Part shown: piece after piece, positions 1-8,537 of the stretch
How positions within the stretch are numbered: the first letter of the stretch is position 1
How the letters are laid out: the number at the start of each line of letters is the position of its first letter
NCBI RefSeq assembly: GCF_013744875.1
Contig: NZ_CP059399.1
Location: 5,456,001 to 5,520,000, forward strand
Direction: 5' to 3'
DNA from: Nocardia huaxiensis
GTDB taxonomy: Bacteria > Actinomycetota > Actinomycetes > Mycobacteriales > Mycobacteriaceae
DNA length: 64,000 nt
The notes under the pieces: generated by a model
What the model was told of the DNA's origin: nothing
What the model saw: only the letters and a program-made list of their open reading frames with translations
Databases searched by the model: none
Translations under genes and position numbers: made by a program

Positions 1-410
1 GTCATGATCGTCATGCCCAGCGGCATGAGCATGCCGCCGCCCAGGCCCTGGATGACGCGGTAGGCGATGAGCTGTTCGATGCTGCTCGCCGTGGAGCACA
101 GCACCGAGCCGAGTACGAAGGCCACCAGGGCGGCCATATAGAGGCGTTTGGTGCCGAATCGGTCCGCGGCCCAGCCGGTGAGCGGGATGACGGTGGCCAG
201 CGCCAGGGTGTAGCCGGTCATGGACCAGGCGGCGATGGCGTAGGTGGTGTCGAATTCTTCCTGGAACTTCGGGATCGCGACGGTCACCACGGTCACGTCG
301 AGGATCGACATGATGGCGCCGAGCACCACGACTCCGGCGATCTTGAGAACGCCGGCGTCCAGCTTGTCGTCGTCGGCTCCGGCCGACGTCGTATCCGGAG
401 GAGTTGTCAC
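1..410 (-). CDS. MFS drug-efflux transporter, DHA2 type (3' end outside window)
   Basis: N-terminal 136 residues of a 14-helix drug:H+ antiporter of the EmrB/QacA (DHA2) type. The first helix carries the SILDVTVVTVAIP signature. The conserved loop 2-3 motif GWAADRFGTKRLY and the motif-C-side RVIQGLGGGMLMPLGM follow in order. The product should sit in the cytoplasmic membrane and export hydrophobic compounds; the substrate cannot be read from sequence. GTG at 410-408 is the start because the frame has no earlier start and the next ATG lies inside helix 1. A 16-codon upstream frame ends in a TGA that overlaps this GTG, which suggests translational coupling. The gene runs off the left edge. Confidence 0.85.
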   Translation of the reverse strand, partial: MTTPPDTTSAGADDDKLDAGVLKIAGVVVLGAIMSILDVTVVTVAIPKFQEEFDTTYAIAAWSMTGYTLALATVIPLTGWAADRFGTKRLYMAALVAFVLGSVLCSTASSIEQLIAYRVIQGLGGGMLMPLGMTIM

Positions 411-457
411 CGTTTAAGCCTGCCAGCTCGAGTGGCGCAGGAGAAGTGTTTACCCAT
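407..457 (-). CDS. Possible 16-aa leader peptide of the MFS gene
   Basis: A short frame (MGKHFSCATRAGRLKR) starts at ATG 457-455. Directly before it is a strong ribosome site on the minus strand, GGAAGGA followed by six bases. Its TGA (409-407) shares two bases with the GTG start of the MFS gene (410-408), a GTGA overlap. The MFS start itself has only a weak Shine-Dalgarno. The arrangement fits a leader peptide that couples or controls translation of the efflux pump, as known for some resistance genes. Whether the peptide is made is unknown; this is inference from layout. Confidence 0.4.
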   Translation of the reverse strand: MGKHFSCATRAGRLKR

Positions 458-622
458 GACGAGTCCTTCCAGCACTGGCGAATTCAGCGGGACCGAACAT
501 CGATCACTTCAGACTAGCGGCACCGGGCAATCACTCGGCAACCGACCGGTGCGGCAAGCCCTGCCATCACACGAGTTCCCCACGTACGCTGGGCTTTCAC
601 TCCACACCGAAGGACTGCCGCG
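411..622. promoter_or_regulatory. Divergent intergenic region (MFS / NfeD-like gene)
   Basis: About 210 bp separates the divergent MFS and NfeD-like genes. Apart from the short leader frame at 407-457 it holds no convincing gene. Promoters for both directions must lie here, but I could not assign clear -35/-10 pairs. Confidence 0.35.
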
Positions 623-844
623 ATGACCGACCCGGTACTGGGTTCGACCGGTACGCTCACCTCACCGATCCGCGGCAAGGGAACGCTGGGAGAGGTGCGA
701 GTCGCCATCCGAGGGGGAACCGAGCACTACATCGCGCGATCCGACGACGCGCTTCCCGCCGGGGCGACCGTGCTGGTGGTGGGCGTGCATCCGGGCCGGC
801 TCGTCGATGTTGTTGCGTGGATACCACTTCCGGGCGATTCCTAG
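623..844 (+). CDS. Small NfeD-like OB-fold protein
   Basis: A 73-aa protein whose pattern (SPIRGKGTLGEVRVAIRGG, later ATVLVVGVHPGRLVDVV) fits the small beta-barrel (OB) domain at the C-terminus of NfeD proteins, without the membrane part. NfeD-type proteins are commonly encoded next to flotillin/SPFH genes, and the next gene, 51 bp downstream, is one. It probably works with that protein at the membrane. ATG 623 follows an AAGGA site at about 608-615. The family assignment rests on pattern and neighbour; the exact role is unknown. Confidence 0.65.
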   Translation: MTDPVLGSTGTLTSPIRGKGTLGEVRVAIRGGTEHYIARSDDALPAGATVLVVGVHPGRLVDVVAWIPLPGDS

Positions 845-895
845 ACGGGTGCGCCCACGGTAGAGCGCATCCCACCGTCGAGGGGAGAGTCAGCA

Positions 896-1996
896 GTGTT
901 GGGTTATCACGTGCCGGATCCGGACGAGGCGATGCTGGTCAGCGGCGCCAAGGTCAAGGACGACGCACCGTTTCGGGTGGTCATCGGGCGCGGGGCCTGG
1001 GTGATGCCGTTCTTCCGCAAGGTGCGGTACCTGTCGCTGGCCATGTTCGAGGCCGAGATCGGGGAACGCTGCGTCACCAAACAGGCCATTCAGCTCGATG
1101 TGCGCGCGGTCATCGCGTTCAAGGTCGCCAACGACACCGTGTCGATCGTCAATGCGGCGCAACGGTTCCTGTCCGAGCAGGAGCGCGAGATGTCGGTGCT
1201 GACCGGGCGCATCTTCTCCGGGCATCTGCGGTCGATCGTGGGTTCGATGACGGTGGAGGAGATCATCCGCGAACGCCAGAAGCTCGCCGACGAGGTGCTG
1301 GTGGCCTCCAAGGTGGAGATGAGCAATATCGGGCTGTGGGTGGATTCCTTCCAGATCCAGTCCATCGACGACGGCAATCTGGGCTACATCACCGCGCTGG
1401 CCGCCCCGCACAATGCCGCCGTGCAGCGCGACGCCAAGATCGCCCAGGCCGCCGCCGCGCAACTGGCCGCCGAAGCCGAACAGGAATCGGTGCGCAAACA
1501 GGCCGAATACACCCGTCAGACCGCGATCCTGCGCGCGCAGTACCAGCGCGATATCGATTCGGCCAATGCCCAAGCCGCGCAGGCCGGTCCGCTCGCCCAG
1601 GCCGTCGCGATGCAGGAGGTGCTCACCGCCCAGGCCGAGCAGGCGCGCAAGCAGGCCGAGCTGCGCGAGCAGCAGTTGCAGGCCGAAGTGGTGAAACCCG
1701 CTGTGGCAGAAGCGGAACGGGTGCGCATTCTGGCCGAGGCCGAAGCCGACCGCACCCGCATCCAGGCCGAGGCCGCGGCGTCCAACAACCGGATCGCGCT
1801 GGATCAGCTTCTGATCGAACAACTTCCGGAGATCGTGCGCCAGGCCGCGACGGGGCTGTCCAATGCCAATCTGACCGTGCTCAATGGCCCCGACGGGGTC
1901 AGCGAGCTGGTGAACGGGATGGTCGGTCAGGGGCTGACCGTCTTCAATTCGTTGCAAAAGGCACTTTCCGCCAACAATGATCAACAGGCGGACTAG
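896..1996 (+). CDS. SPFH/flotillin-like protein
   Basis: A 366-aa member of the SPFH (stomatin/prohibitin/flotillin/HflK) superfamily. The SPFH domain covers roughly residues 15-190 (VIGRGAWVMPFFRKVRYLSL, then VRAVIAFKVANDTVSIVNAAQRFL). A long Ala/Glu/Gln-rich coiled coil follows, about residues 195-310, with repeated AEAE blocks typical of flotillins. No clear transmembrane helix is present, so membrane binding is likely peripheral or through the N-terminus. The GTG at 896 is chosen because GGGGAGAG lies six bases upstream. Flotillin-like proteins scaffold membrane microdomains; the partner is likely the NfeD-like protein encoded just before it. Confidence 0.85.
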   Translation: MLGYHVPDPDEAMLVSGAKVKDDAPFRVVIGRGAWVMPFFRKVRYLSLAMFEAEIGERCVTKQAIQLDVRAVIAFKVANDTVSIVNAAQRFLSEQEREMSVLTGRIFSGHLRSIVGSMTVEEIIRERQKLADEVLVASKVEMSNIGLWVDSFQIQSIDDGNLGYITALAAPHNAAVQRDAKIAQAAAAQLAAEAEQESVRKQAEYTRQTAILRAQYQRDIDSANAQAAQAGPLAQAVAMQEVLTAQAEQARKQAELREQQLQAEVVKPAVAEAERVRILAEAEADRTRIQAEAAASNNRIALDQLLIEQLPEIVRQAATGLSNANLTVLNGPDGVSELVNGMVGQGLTVFNSLQKALSANNDQQAD

Positions 1997-2035
1997 AGTT
2001 ACCGCAGAGGGACGCGACGAGGAGCGGGTGTTTAG

Positions 2036-2434
2036 GTGTCCATCGGGAAATTGGTGTCTTTCGACAGCTCACGGGGTTTCGGTTTCATCCGTCCGGAAGA
2101 CGGGGGTCCTGATGTGTTCGTTCACGTCAACGACATCGGACTGGACGAGGACGAGCTGCGGCAGGGGCGAGTGTTCGAATTCGATGTGACCGAAGGCGAT
2201 CGGGGGCCCAAGGCGATCAACCTGGCGTTGGTCGGCGGCGCGGTCACCCCACCGCCGGTCCGGCACAAGGCCAAGGAACGCTCGGGTGCGGCGTTGCTGA
2301 GCGAGGCCGAGCACAAGCGGCTCATTACCGAACTGCTGCTCGATGCCTCGCCGGCGCTGACCGCCGGGGAGATTCTCACCATTCGGGATCGCCTCACCGC
2401 GTTCGCGGATCAGCACGGCTGGATCGAAAACTGA
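2036..2434 (+). CDS. Cold-shock-domain protein with C-terminal extension
   Basis: A 132-aa protein. Residues 1-65 form a cold-shock domain, with the RNA-binding motif RGFGFIRPED (RNP1) and VFVHVNDI (RNP2). The remaining half is helical (LLSEAEHKRLITELLLD...) and is not part of classical 67-aa Csp proteins. It probably binds single-stranded RNA or DNA. The GTG start at 2036 lies directly after an in-frame TAG, and a GAGGAGCGGG site precedes it. It is 40 bp downstream of the flotillin-like gene in the same direction and may be cotranscribed. Confidence 0.85.
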   Translation: MSIGKLVSFDSSRGFGFIRPEDGGPDVFVHVNDIGLDEDELRQGRVFEFDVTEGDRGPKAINLALVGGAVTPPPVRHKAKERSGAALLSEAEHKRLITELLLDASPALTAGEILTIRDRLTAFADQHGWIEN

Positions 2435-2486
2435 CCGGTTCGGATTACGATCGTCTCGGGTGAGCCTACGAGCCTGAGGAGGTCGC

Positions 2487-3569
2487 ATGGACCTGCCCGT
2501 CATGCCGCCGGTCAAACCGATGCTGGCGAAATCGGTGTCCACGCTGCCCCGCGAACCGGGGCTGCTCTACGAACCGAAATGGGACGGCTTCCGCTGCATC
2601 GTGTTCCGCGACGGCGACGAGATCGAGCTCGGCTCCCGCAACGATCGGCCCCTGACCCGGTACTTTCCGGAGCTGGTCGAACTGTTGCGGGAAGCCCTGC
2701 CCGAGAAGTGCGTGCTCGACGGGGAGATCGTGGTGGTCACCGAGAACGGCCTGGATTTCGACACCCTGCAGCAGCGGCTGCATCCGGCGGCGTCGCGGGT
2801 CAACAAGCTGGCGGTGCAGACTCCGGCCTCGTTCGTCGGATTCGATCTGCTCGCGCTCGGGGACAAGGATCTGACCGGTGAACCGTTCGGGCAACGGCGG
2901 GAAATTTTGCAGACGGTGCTGGATGGCAGTCTGTCGCGCACGCATCTGACGCCGTTGACCGATGATCCGGATGTGGCGCAGGACTGGTTCACCCGGTTCG
3001 AGGGCGCCGGATTCGACGGAGTGATGGCCAAGGCCACGGATCTGCCCTACCTGCAGGACAAGCGGGTCATGTTGAAGATCAAACATGAACGCACCGCCGA
3101 CTGTGTGGTGGCCGGATTCCGCTGGCACAAGGACGGGGAGGGGGTGGGCTCGCTGCTGCTGGGCCTGTTCGACTCCGACGGCCGGCTCAATCACGTCGGC
3201 GTGGCCAGCAGTTTCACCGCCAAACGGCGCAAGGAGCTGGTGGAGGAGCTCGCGCCGTTACGGGTGAACGCGCTCGAGAATCATCCGTGGCGCGAATGGG
3301 CCGACGCCGCAGCGCAGGCCAAGGCCGAGGGCAAGATGCCGGGCGGGGTGAGCCGCTGGACCGGCGGCAAGGACCTGTCGTGGGAGCCTGTGCGGCCCGA
3401 ACTTGTCGCCGAGGTGCGGTATGAACATGTCATGGCCGGACGATTGCGCCACGGCGGGCGCCTGGTGCGTTTCCGCAGCGACCGCACCCCCGAATCCTGT
3501 ACCTACGCACAGCTCGACGAGGTCGCACCCGCGGAGCTGGCCGCCATCTTCGACGAGGCGCGCCGATGA
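2487..3569 (+). CDS. ligC: ATP-dependent DNA ligase, LigC type
   Basis: A 360-aa ATP-dependent DNA ligase. The nucleotidyl-transfer lysine is K31 in EPKWDGFR (motif I). Motif III is DGEIVV, motif IV is DGVMAK, and motif V is LKIKHERTADCVVAG. The last third is the OB-fold domain, ending with a motif VI-like VRYEHVMAGRLRHGGRLVRFR. The size and the pairing with a LigD-type polymerase gene match M. tuberculosis LigC (Rv3731), which can act as a backup nick sealer or end-joining ligase. ATG 2487 follows GAGGAGG at 2475-2481. The stop overlaps the next gene by 4 bp. Confidence 0.9.
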   Translation: MDLPVMPPVKPMLAKSVSTLPREPGLLYEPKWDGFRCIVFRDGDEIELGSRNDRPLTRYFPELVELLREALPEKCVLDGEIVVVTENGLDFDTLQQRLHPAASRVNKLAVQTPASFVGFDLLALGDKDLTGEPFGQRREILQTVLDGSLSRTHLTPLTDDPDVAQDWFTRFEGAGFDGVMAKATDLPYLQDKRVMLKIKHERTADCVVAGFRWHKDGEGVGSLLLGLFDSDGRLNHVGVASSFTAKRRKELVEELAPLRVNALENHPWREWADAAAQAKAEGKMPGGVSRWTGGKDLSWEPVRPELVAEVRYEHVMAGRLRHGGRLVRFRSDRTPESCTYAQLDEVAPAELAAIFDEARR

Positions 3570-4630
3570 GCGAGAAGCTCGAGCTCGAGGTCGACGGGCA
3601 CACGGTCACCATCTCCAACCCGGACAAGATCTACTTCACCAAACGTGGTGAGACCAAACGGGATCTGGTCGACTACTACCTGGCCGTGTCGGATCAGATC
3701 ATGAACACGATCCGGGATCGGCCGGTGCTGCTCGAGCGGTATCCGGACGGGGCGAGCGGGAAATCCTGGTTCCAGAAACGGGTTCCGAAGTCGGTGCCGG
3801 ACTGGTTGCAGACCACCGAGGTGTCCACCCCCAACGGCACCACCAGCGACGCCCTCGTCGCCGCCGATATGGCGCACATTCTGTGGGCGGTCAACCTGGG
3901 CTGCTTGGGTTTTCACGTGTGGCCCACCCACGCCGACGCCCCGCAACCGGCCGACGCGCCGCTGGTGTACGACGCGGCCGGAGAGTTGTTGCCGCCCACC
4001 GGGATCACCGACGAGTTGCGCATCGATCTGGATCCCTCCCCCGGCATCACCTTCGCCGATCTGCGCGCCGCGGCCGTTCTCACTCATGATCTGTGCCGGG
4101 AACTGGGCATCGACGCGCGGGTGAAGACCTCGGGTTCGCGTGGGCTGCACGTGTATGTCCAGCTCGAACCGCGATGGGACGGCTACCAGGTGCGCGATGC
4201 GGCGGTGGCGCTGGCGCGCGAGCTCGAACGCCGTCACCCCGAGCAGATCACCGCGGCCTGGTGGAAGGAAGAACGCGGTTCCCGGGTTTTCGTCGACTTC
4301 AACCAGAATGCCCCGCACAAAACGGTTTTCGGCGCCTGGTGTGTGCGTCCCAAGGTCGGCGCGCAGGTCTCGACGCCGATCGCCTGGGATGCGCTGGCCG
4401 ACATCGTCCCCGACGACCTGACCATCGCCACCGTGCCCGCGCGGGTGGCCCAGTTCGGTGATCCGTGGGCCGAACGCGCCCCGCAGGACATCACCGCGCT
4501 GCTGGAGATGTCGGCCAAGGACATGGCCGCGGGCCTGCAGGACGCCCCGTGGCCCCCGGTCTACCCCAAGATGCCCAACGAACCTCCCCGCGTGCAGCCG
4601 AGCAAGGCGCGAAAAGACAACGGCGACTAG
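3566..4630 (+). CDS. LigD-like primase-polymerase (archaeo-eukaryotic primase family)
   Basis: A 354-aa stand-alone polymerase of the LigD-Pol/PrimPol family. The two catalytic metal-binding aspartates are D154 and D156 (RIDLDPSPG). The triphosphate-binding histidine is H195 in SGSRGLHVYV, and the third acidic residue is D244 in FVDFNQN. Such enzymes fill gaps and add ribonucleotides during non-homologous end joining and excision repair. It begins 4 bp inside ligC (ATGA overlap), so the two are translationally coupled, as in the Rv3730c/Rv3731 pair. No Ku gene is present in this window. Confidence 0.88.
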   Translation: MSEKLELEVDGHTVTISNPDKIYFTKRGETKRDLVDYYLAVSDQIMNTIRDRPVLLERYPDGASGKSWFQKRVPKSVPDWLQTTEVSTPNGTTSDALVAADMAHILWAVNLGCLGFHVWPTHADAPQPADAPLVYDAAGELLPPTGITDELRIDLDPSPGITFADLRAAAVLTHDLCRELGIDARVKTSGSRGLHVYVQLEPRWDGYQVRDAAVALARELERRHPEQITAAWWKEERGSRVFVDFNQNAPHKTVFGAWCVRPKVGAQVSTPIAWDALADIVPDDLTIATVPARVAQFGDPWAERAPQDITALLEMSAKDMAAGLQDAPWPPVYPKMPNEPPRVQPSKARKDNGD

Positions 4631-4642
4631 GTCTTCGGGGCA

Positions 4643-5777
4643 GTGACGTCTTGTGCGCCCGACGCGATGTCGCGTCCGGCGCGGCTGCGTTCCTACGGTG
4701 CCGTCTCCACGGCGCTGGCCCTGCACAGTGATCACGCGTTGAGTGCGCTGGTGGATGCGGGCACGCCGATCGGGGCCGGTATCGGCGGAACATCGGCGCT
4801 GGTGGAGGTTGCCGGAACCGCGGTGTTCGTGAAGCGAGTGCCCCTCAGCGATCTGGAACGCCAGCCGCGGCATGTGCGATCCACGGCAAATTTGTTCGGC
4901 CTGCCGCTGTTCTATCACTACGGTGTCGGCCTCGTGGGCGGGGCGGGCTTCGGTGCTTGGCGTGAGCTCGCCGTGCACACCATGACGACGAACTGGGTGC
5001 TCGCCGGTGAATCCGGGAGCTTTCCGCTCATGTATCACTGGCGGGTGCTGCCGGATACGGGTTTGCTGCCCGAGGAGCTCGCCGATATCGATCGCGTCGT
5101 GGACTATTGGGGCGGCCGGCATCGGATCCGCCGCCGGATCGAGGCGCTGCGCGACGCGTCGGCGAGCATCGCACTGTTCCTGGAGTACCTCCCGCCTGTT
5201 CCTGGAGTACCTCCCGCAGAATTTGCACGAATGGCTGACCACCCGGGTCGCCGCGGGCGAGGAGGCCACCGAGCGGGCGTGCGCCATGGTGGAGCGGGAA
5301 CTGGCCGCCGGCGTCGCGTTCATGAACAGTCGTGGGCTGCTGCATCTCGACGCGCATTTCCACAACATCCTGACCGACGGCCGGCATCTCTATTTCGGTG
5401 ACTACGGGCTCGCGCTGTCCCGCGGGTTCGACCTCGCACCGCAGGAGGTCGCCTTCTTCGACCGGAACCGCAGCTACGACCGCGCTTTCAGCGCCACCTA
5501 CCTGGTGAACTGGCTGGCCACCGCCCTCTACGGATTGCGGCCGGAGGACCGGGAGACCCGCGCCACGATGGTGCGCGGCTTCGCCGAAGGCACACCGCCG
5601 CAAGATATCCCGGCGGCGGCCGCCTCGATCCTCACCCGGCACGCACCCGTCGCCTCGGCGATGTCGGTGTTCACGCGCGCGTTCCAGCAGACCAGCCGCG
5701 CCACCCGGTATCCGGACGAGGAGATCGGCCGCCTGCTCGGCGGCGCGAACCCCGACGGGCTCAGTGCTTCTTGTTGA
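4643..5777 (+). pseudogene. Kinase/phosphotransferase-like gene disrupted by a 22-bp tandem duplication
   Basis: Two adjacent frames together encode one kinase-fold protein. The first runs from GTG 4643 through ...SIALFLEYLP. The second resumes with LFLEYLPQNLHEWLTT and ends at 5777. Between them CTGTTCCTGGAGTACCTCCC plus GC occurs twice in tandem (5174-5195 and 5196-5217); the extra 22 bp shifts the frame by one. Removing one copy restores an intact protein of about 370 aa. The second part has HLDAHFHNIL and FGDYG, resembling the catalytic HxDxxxxN and DFG-like motifs of aminoglycoside phosphotransferase/protein-kinase-like enzymes. The substrate is unknown. The reading could be a true loss, a reversible slip or an assembly error. 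Confidence 0.75.
5174..5217 (+). repeat. 22-bp perfect tandem duplication within kinase-like gene
   Basis: Copies at 5174-5195 and 5196-5217 are identical. Because 22 is not a multiple of three, the second copy moves the downstream half of the gene out of frame. Confidence 0.95.
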
Positions 5778-6687
5778 AGGGCAGCACCTGCACGATCAGC
5801 ACCACGAGGGTGCCGACCACGAATCCGATGACGGCCGACGCGGCGGTATTGGTCAGCCACGCCAGCACTCCGCCGATGCCCGCAATGGCCTCGCGCACCG
5901 CCTCCTCGGCGTGATGCACCAGCTCGTACGGCCAGTGCCAGCCGAGTTCGTCGGTGCCGGTGAGCAGGATGTGCCCGCCGACCCACAGCATCGCGACCGT
6001 GCCGATGATCGACAACGCCGACAGCAGTTTCGGCATGCCCGTGACCAGTCCGCGTCCGACGGTCTGCGCGAAGCGCGAGGAGCGTTCGGCCAGCGCCAGG
6101 CCGGCATCGTCCATTTTCACGATGACGCCGACCACGCCGTACACCGCGGCGGTGATGACGACGGCGACGATGGCGAGAATGATCAGCCGGGGGAAGAACG
6201 ACTGGTGGGCAACCTCATTGAGGGCGATCACCATGATTTCGGCCGAGAGGATGAAATCGGTGCGGATGGCCCCGGCCGTCAACGACTTCTCATCGGCCGC
6301 GCCGCTGGATTCGGCCTCATGGCTGTCGTGGTGCAGGAAGCGGCCCAGCACCTTCTCGGCGCCTTCGAAGCACAGATACGTGGCGCCGATCATCAGGATC
6401 GGGGTGAGCAGCCACGGCGCGAACTGGCTCAGGATCAGCGCCGCCGGAAGAATGAACAGCAGCTTGTTGCGCAGCGACCCGATGGCGATCCGCTTGATCA
6501 TCGGCAGTTCACGGTCGGCGGTGATGCCGTGCACGTACTGCGGTGTCACCGCGGTGTCGTCGATCACCACACCGGCGGCCTTGGCGGTCGCCCGCCCGGT
6601 GGCCGCGCCGATGTCATCGATGGAAGCAGCCGCGAGCCGGGCCAGCGCGGCCACGTCATCGAGGAGTCCGAACAGGCCTGCGCTCAT
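5761..6687 (-). CDS. DUF808 family inner-membrane protein (YedI-like)
   Basis: A 308-aa membrane protein of the DUF808/YedI family. It starts MSAGLFGLLDDVAALARLAAASIDD, the conserved N-terminus of that family, and contains hydrophobic segments near residues 70-100, 160-195, 230-250 and 275-300. The ATG at 6687-6685 is preferred over the longer frame because family proteins begin at this motif. The function is not established. It converges on the broken kinase gene, and the last 17 bp of the two genes overlap. Confidence 0.85.
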   Translation of the reverse strand: MSAGLFGLLDDVAALARLAAASIDDIGAATGRATAKAAGVVIDDTAVTPQYVHGITADRELPMIKRIAIGSLRNKLLFILPAALILSQFAPWLLTPILMIGATYLCFEGAEKVLGRFLHHDSHEAESSGAADEKSLTAGAIRTDFILSAEIMVIALNEVAHQSFFPRLIILAIVAVVITAAVYGVVGVIVKMDDAGLALAERSSRFAQTVGRGLVTGMPKLLSALSIIGTVAMLWVGGHILLTGTDELGWHWPYELVHHAEEAVREAIAGIGGVLAWLTNTAASAVIGFVVGTLVVLIVQVLPFNKKH

Positions 6688-6748
6688 GCCAGGCAGGTTA
6701 CCGGCCCGGCACCGGTCCGCACGAATGCACTGGTGCTCGTTGCGGTCC

Positions 6749-7279
6749 TCAGGAACCGAGGCGGTCACGGAGGGCGGTCAGCGCTGCGGCTTCGACCTGC
6801 CGGGGTGTGCCCGCGACGTCGATGGTGAGGACATCGGGTTCGGATCGCGGGTCTTCGAGGGTGGCCAGCTGGGAGTCGAGCAGGGCCGGGGGCATGAAGT
6901 GGCCGGTGCGGGTGGTGGTGCGGAGGGCGAGCAGGGGGCGGGTGCCGTGCAGGTAGAGGAAGAGGAGTTCGGTGGTGGGGTGGGCGGTGACGGAGTGGCG
7001 CAGGATGTCTCGGTAGGTCTTCTTGAGGGCCGAGCAGGTGATGACGGCGCTGGCGCCGGTGGCGGCGTGGTCGGCGATCCAGTGGGCGATGGATTCCAGC
7101 CAGGGCCGGCGGTCGGCGTCGGTGAGGGGGTGGCCGGCCGACATTTTGGCGATATTGGCCGCGGGGTGGAGATCGTCGCCTTCGAGCAGGTCCCAGCCCA
7201 GGGTGGTGGACAGGGCGCGGGCGACGGTGGATTTGCCGGTGCCGGAGACGCCCATGACGACGACGATGGTTGCGGGCAT
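6749..7279 (-). CDS. gntK: Gluconokinase, GntK type
   Basis: A 176-aa kinase with the P-loop GVSGTGKST at about residues 9-17, followed by LEGDDLHPAANIAKMSAGHPLTDADR, the gluconate-binding signature of GntK enzymes. It also has CSALKKTYRDILR and HGTRPLLALR...GHFMP, as in E. coli GntK. It converts D-gluconate plus ATP to 6-phosphogluconate in the cytosol, feeding the pentose phosphate pathway. ATG 7279-7277 is preferred: AGGAGG lies eight bases upstream. It is monocistronic here; no gluconate permease is next to it. Confidence 0.9.
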   Translation of the reverse strand: MPATIVVVMGVSGTGKSTVARALSTTLGWDLLEGDDLHPAANIAKMSAGHPLTDADRRPWLESIAHWIADHAATGASAVITCSALKKTYRDILRHSVTAHPTTELLFLYLHGTRPLLALRTTTRTGHFMPPALLDSQLATLEDPRSEPDVLTIDVAGTPRQVEAAALTALRDRLGS

Positions 7280-7617
7280 CAAGATCACCTCCTGGGTTCA
7301 GGATAGGCGCAGAATACGGCGCCGGAACGTGCCCTGATCGCGACAAGATCAAGTATTCTGGCGGCGCCGGTGAAAGAGGCTGTACGGCAACATTTTTGAA
7401 ATTCCGGTACGCCAGGGGGTGCGCGGGAGTAGACAGCCCGTAGAGAACTTCATCGAAGACGTTGTGGCGCAGGGGCGAATCGTCTACACGGTGTGGAGTG
7501 TCGGGGTCCGTGCGGGTGCAGCGTCGTGGCGATGGATCACGCACATCAATGGCGACGTGGTGGTCATCCATCGTGATTCCGCAGTACCGAATGCCGCACG
7601 TAGTTAAGGAATCTCGA
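7280..7617. promoter_or_regulatory. Divergent intergenic region between gntK and ParA-like gene
   Basis: 338 bp without a confident gene. CAGAATAC (7310-7317) and GTATTCTG (7353-7360) form an 8-bp inverted repeat 35 bp apart, just upstream of gntK, and could be an operator pair. A 62-codon frame from GTG 7419 to TAA 7607 has an AGGGGG before its start but no recognisable family, and I do not call it a gene. Confidence 0.35.
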
Positions 7618-8487
7618 GTGTTACCGCACATTCCCGATCGACCTGCCGAGCTTTCCTCCACGCCCACCGATCTGAATCTGCTCTTGCGTCCGGCGCCGCC
7701 CGGAGCGCCGACCGATCTCGTGCCACTCCACGGCGGGGACGGGCACCATCTGTTGCGCGCCGACATTCCGCCGGTGCTGGTGATGGGATCCTCGGGCGGG
7801 TCGGGCACGACCTCGACCGCACTGGGCATCGCGGCCGCGGCCGCGTTCGAATACGGGGAACGGTCCCCGATCGCGGTGGACGCCAGTGCCAGCGGCGGGG
7901 ATCTGGCCACGCGCGGCTGCGACGCCATCGACGCGGCCGGCACCGTGCAGACGTGGCTGACCCTGTGCCCGCGCGGGCTGGCGCCCTCGGTGCTCGACAG
8001 CTGCGGGGAGAACCGGGCCGGGTTCGGGGTGATGCCGCGCGGGCCCGAAGCCCTGCCGCGGCGCGAGAGCTACGCCTCGGTACAGCGGGACCTGTGGGAG
8101 GCGGGGTGCCTGCCGATCTATGACGGCGGGTCGCCGGTGTCGAATCGGATGATCGCGCCGCTGCTCAGTGATCCGCGCATCGGGCTGGTGATCACCCTGG
8201 CCGCCCGCCCGGACGCGATCAACCGGCTCAAGCCGGCGCTGATCTGGCTCGACGACAACTACAGCCAGTTCCATCTGGCTGAGGCCGTCATCGTGGTGAC
8301 ACGCCAGCATCGCAGCGACGGGCCGCTGGTGGCCGACCACGCCCGCACCTATCTGGGCAAGTTCGTGCGGGCGGTCACCGAGATCCCCTACGACACACAT
8401 CTGGCGACGGGCGGCCCGATCACCTGGACCAAGCTCGCCTATCAGACCCGCGCGGCCTACCGTCAGCTGGTCAAACTGCTGCGGTGA
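7618..8487 (+). CDS. ParA/MinD-like protein with degenerate P-loop
   Basis: A 289-aa protein. Residues 53-75 (VLVMGSSGGSGTTSTALGIAAAAA) sit where ParA/MinD ATPases have KGGxGKTT, and the downstream IAVDASASGGDLATR resembles the switch region of those ATPases. The P-loop lysines are absent, which questions ATP hydrolysis. Similar proteins in mycolic-acid actinomycetes are annotated as MinD-like or as accessory to type VII secretion; no ESX genes are in the window. GTG 7618 is chosen because TTAAGGA lies seven bases upstream. The stop overlaps a possible GTG start of the next gene (GTGA), so the two may be coupled. Confidence 0.6.
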   Translation: MLPHIPDRPAELSSTPTDLNLLLRPAPPGAPTDLVPLHGGDGHHLLRADIPPVLVMGSSGGSGTTSTALGIAAAAAFEYGERSPIAVDASASGGDLATRGCDAIDAAGTVQTWLTLCPRGLAPSVLDSCGENRAGFGVMPRGPEALPRRESYASVQRDLWEAGCLPIYDGGSPVSNRMIAPLLSDPRIGLVITLAARPDAINRLKPALIWLDDNYSQFHLAEAVIVVTRQHRSDGPLVADHARTYLGKFVRAVTEIPYDTHLATGGPITWTKLAYQTRAAYRQLVKLLR

Positions 8488-8537
8488 CCGATCGCGCGTC
8501 CCACGCCACGGTATTTCCGAACGGTAGGGTCGGGCGG

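Noticed and set aside
890-1984. Long minus-strand open frame opposite the flotillin-like gene
   Set aside because: It is a shadow caused by high GC; composition is not protein-like and the plus-strand SPFH protein is clear.
5764-6828. 354-codon plus-strand frame opposite the DUF808 gene
   Set aside because: Rich in Asp/Gly/Arg/His without any family pattern; it mirrors a well-supported minus-strand gene.
7419-7607. 62-aa frame before the ParA-like gene
   Set aside because: It has an AGGGGG before the GTG but no family match or coding context; more likely 5' region.
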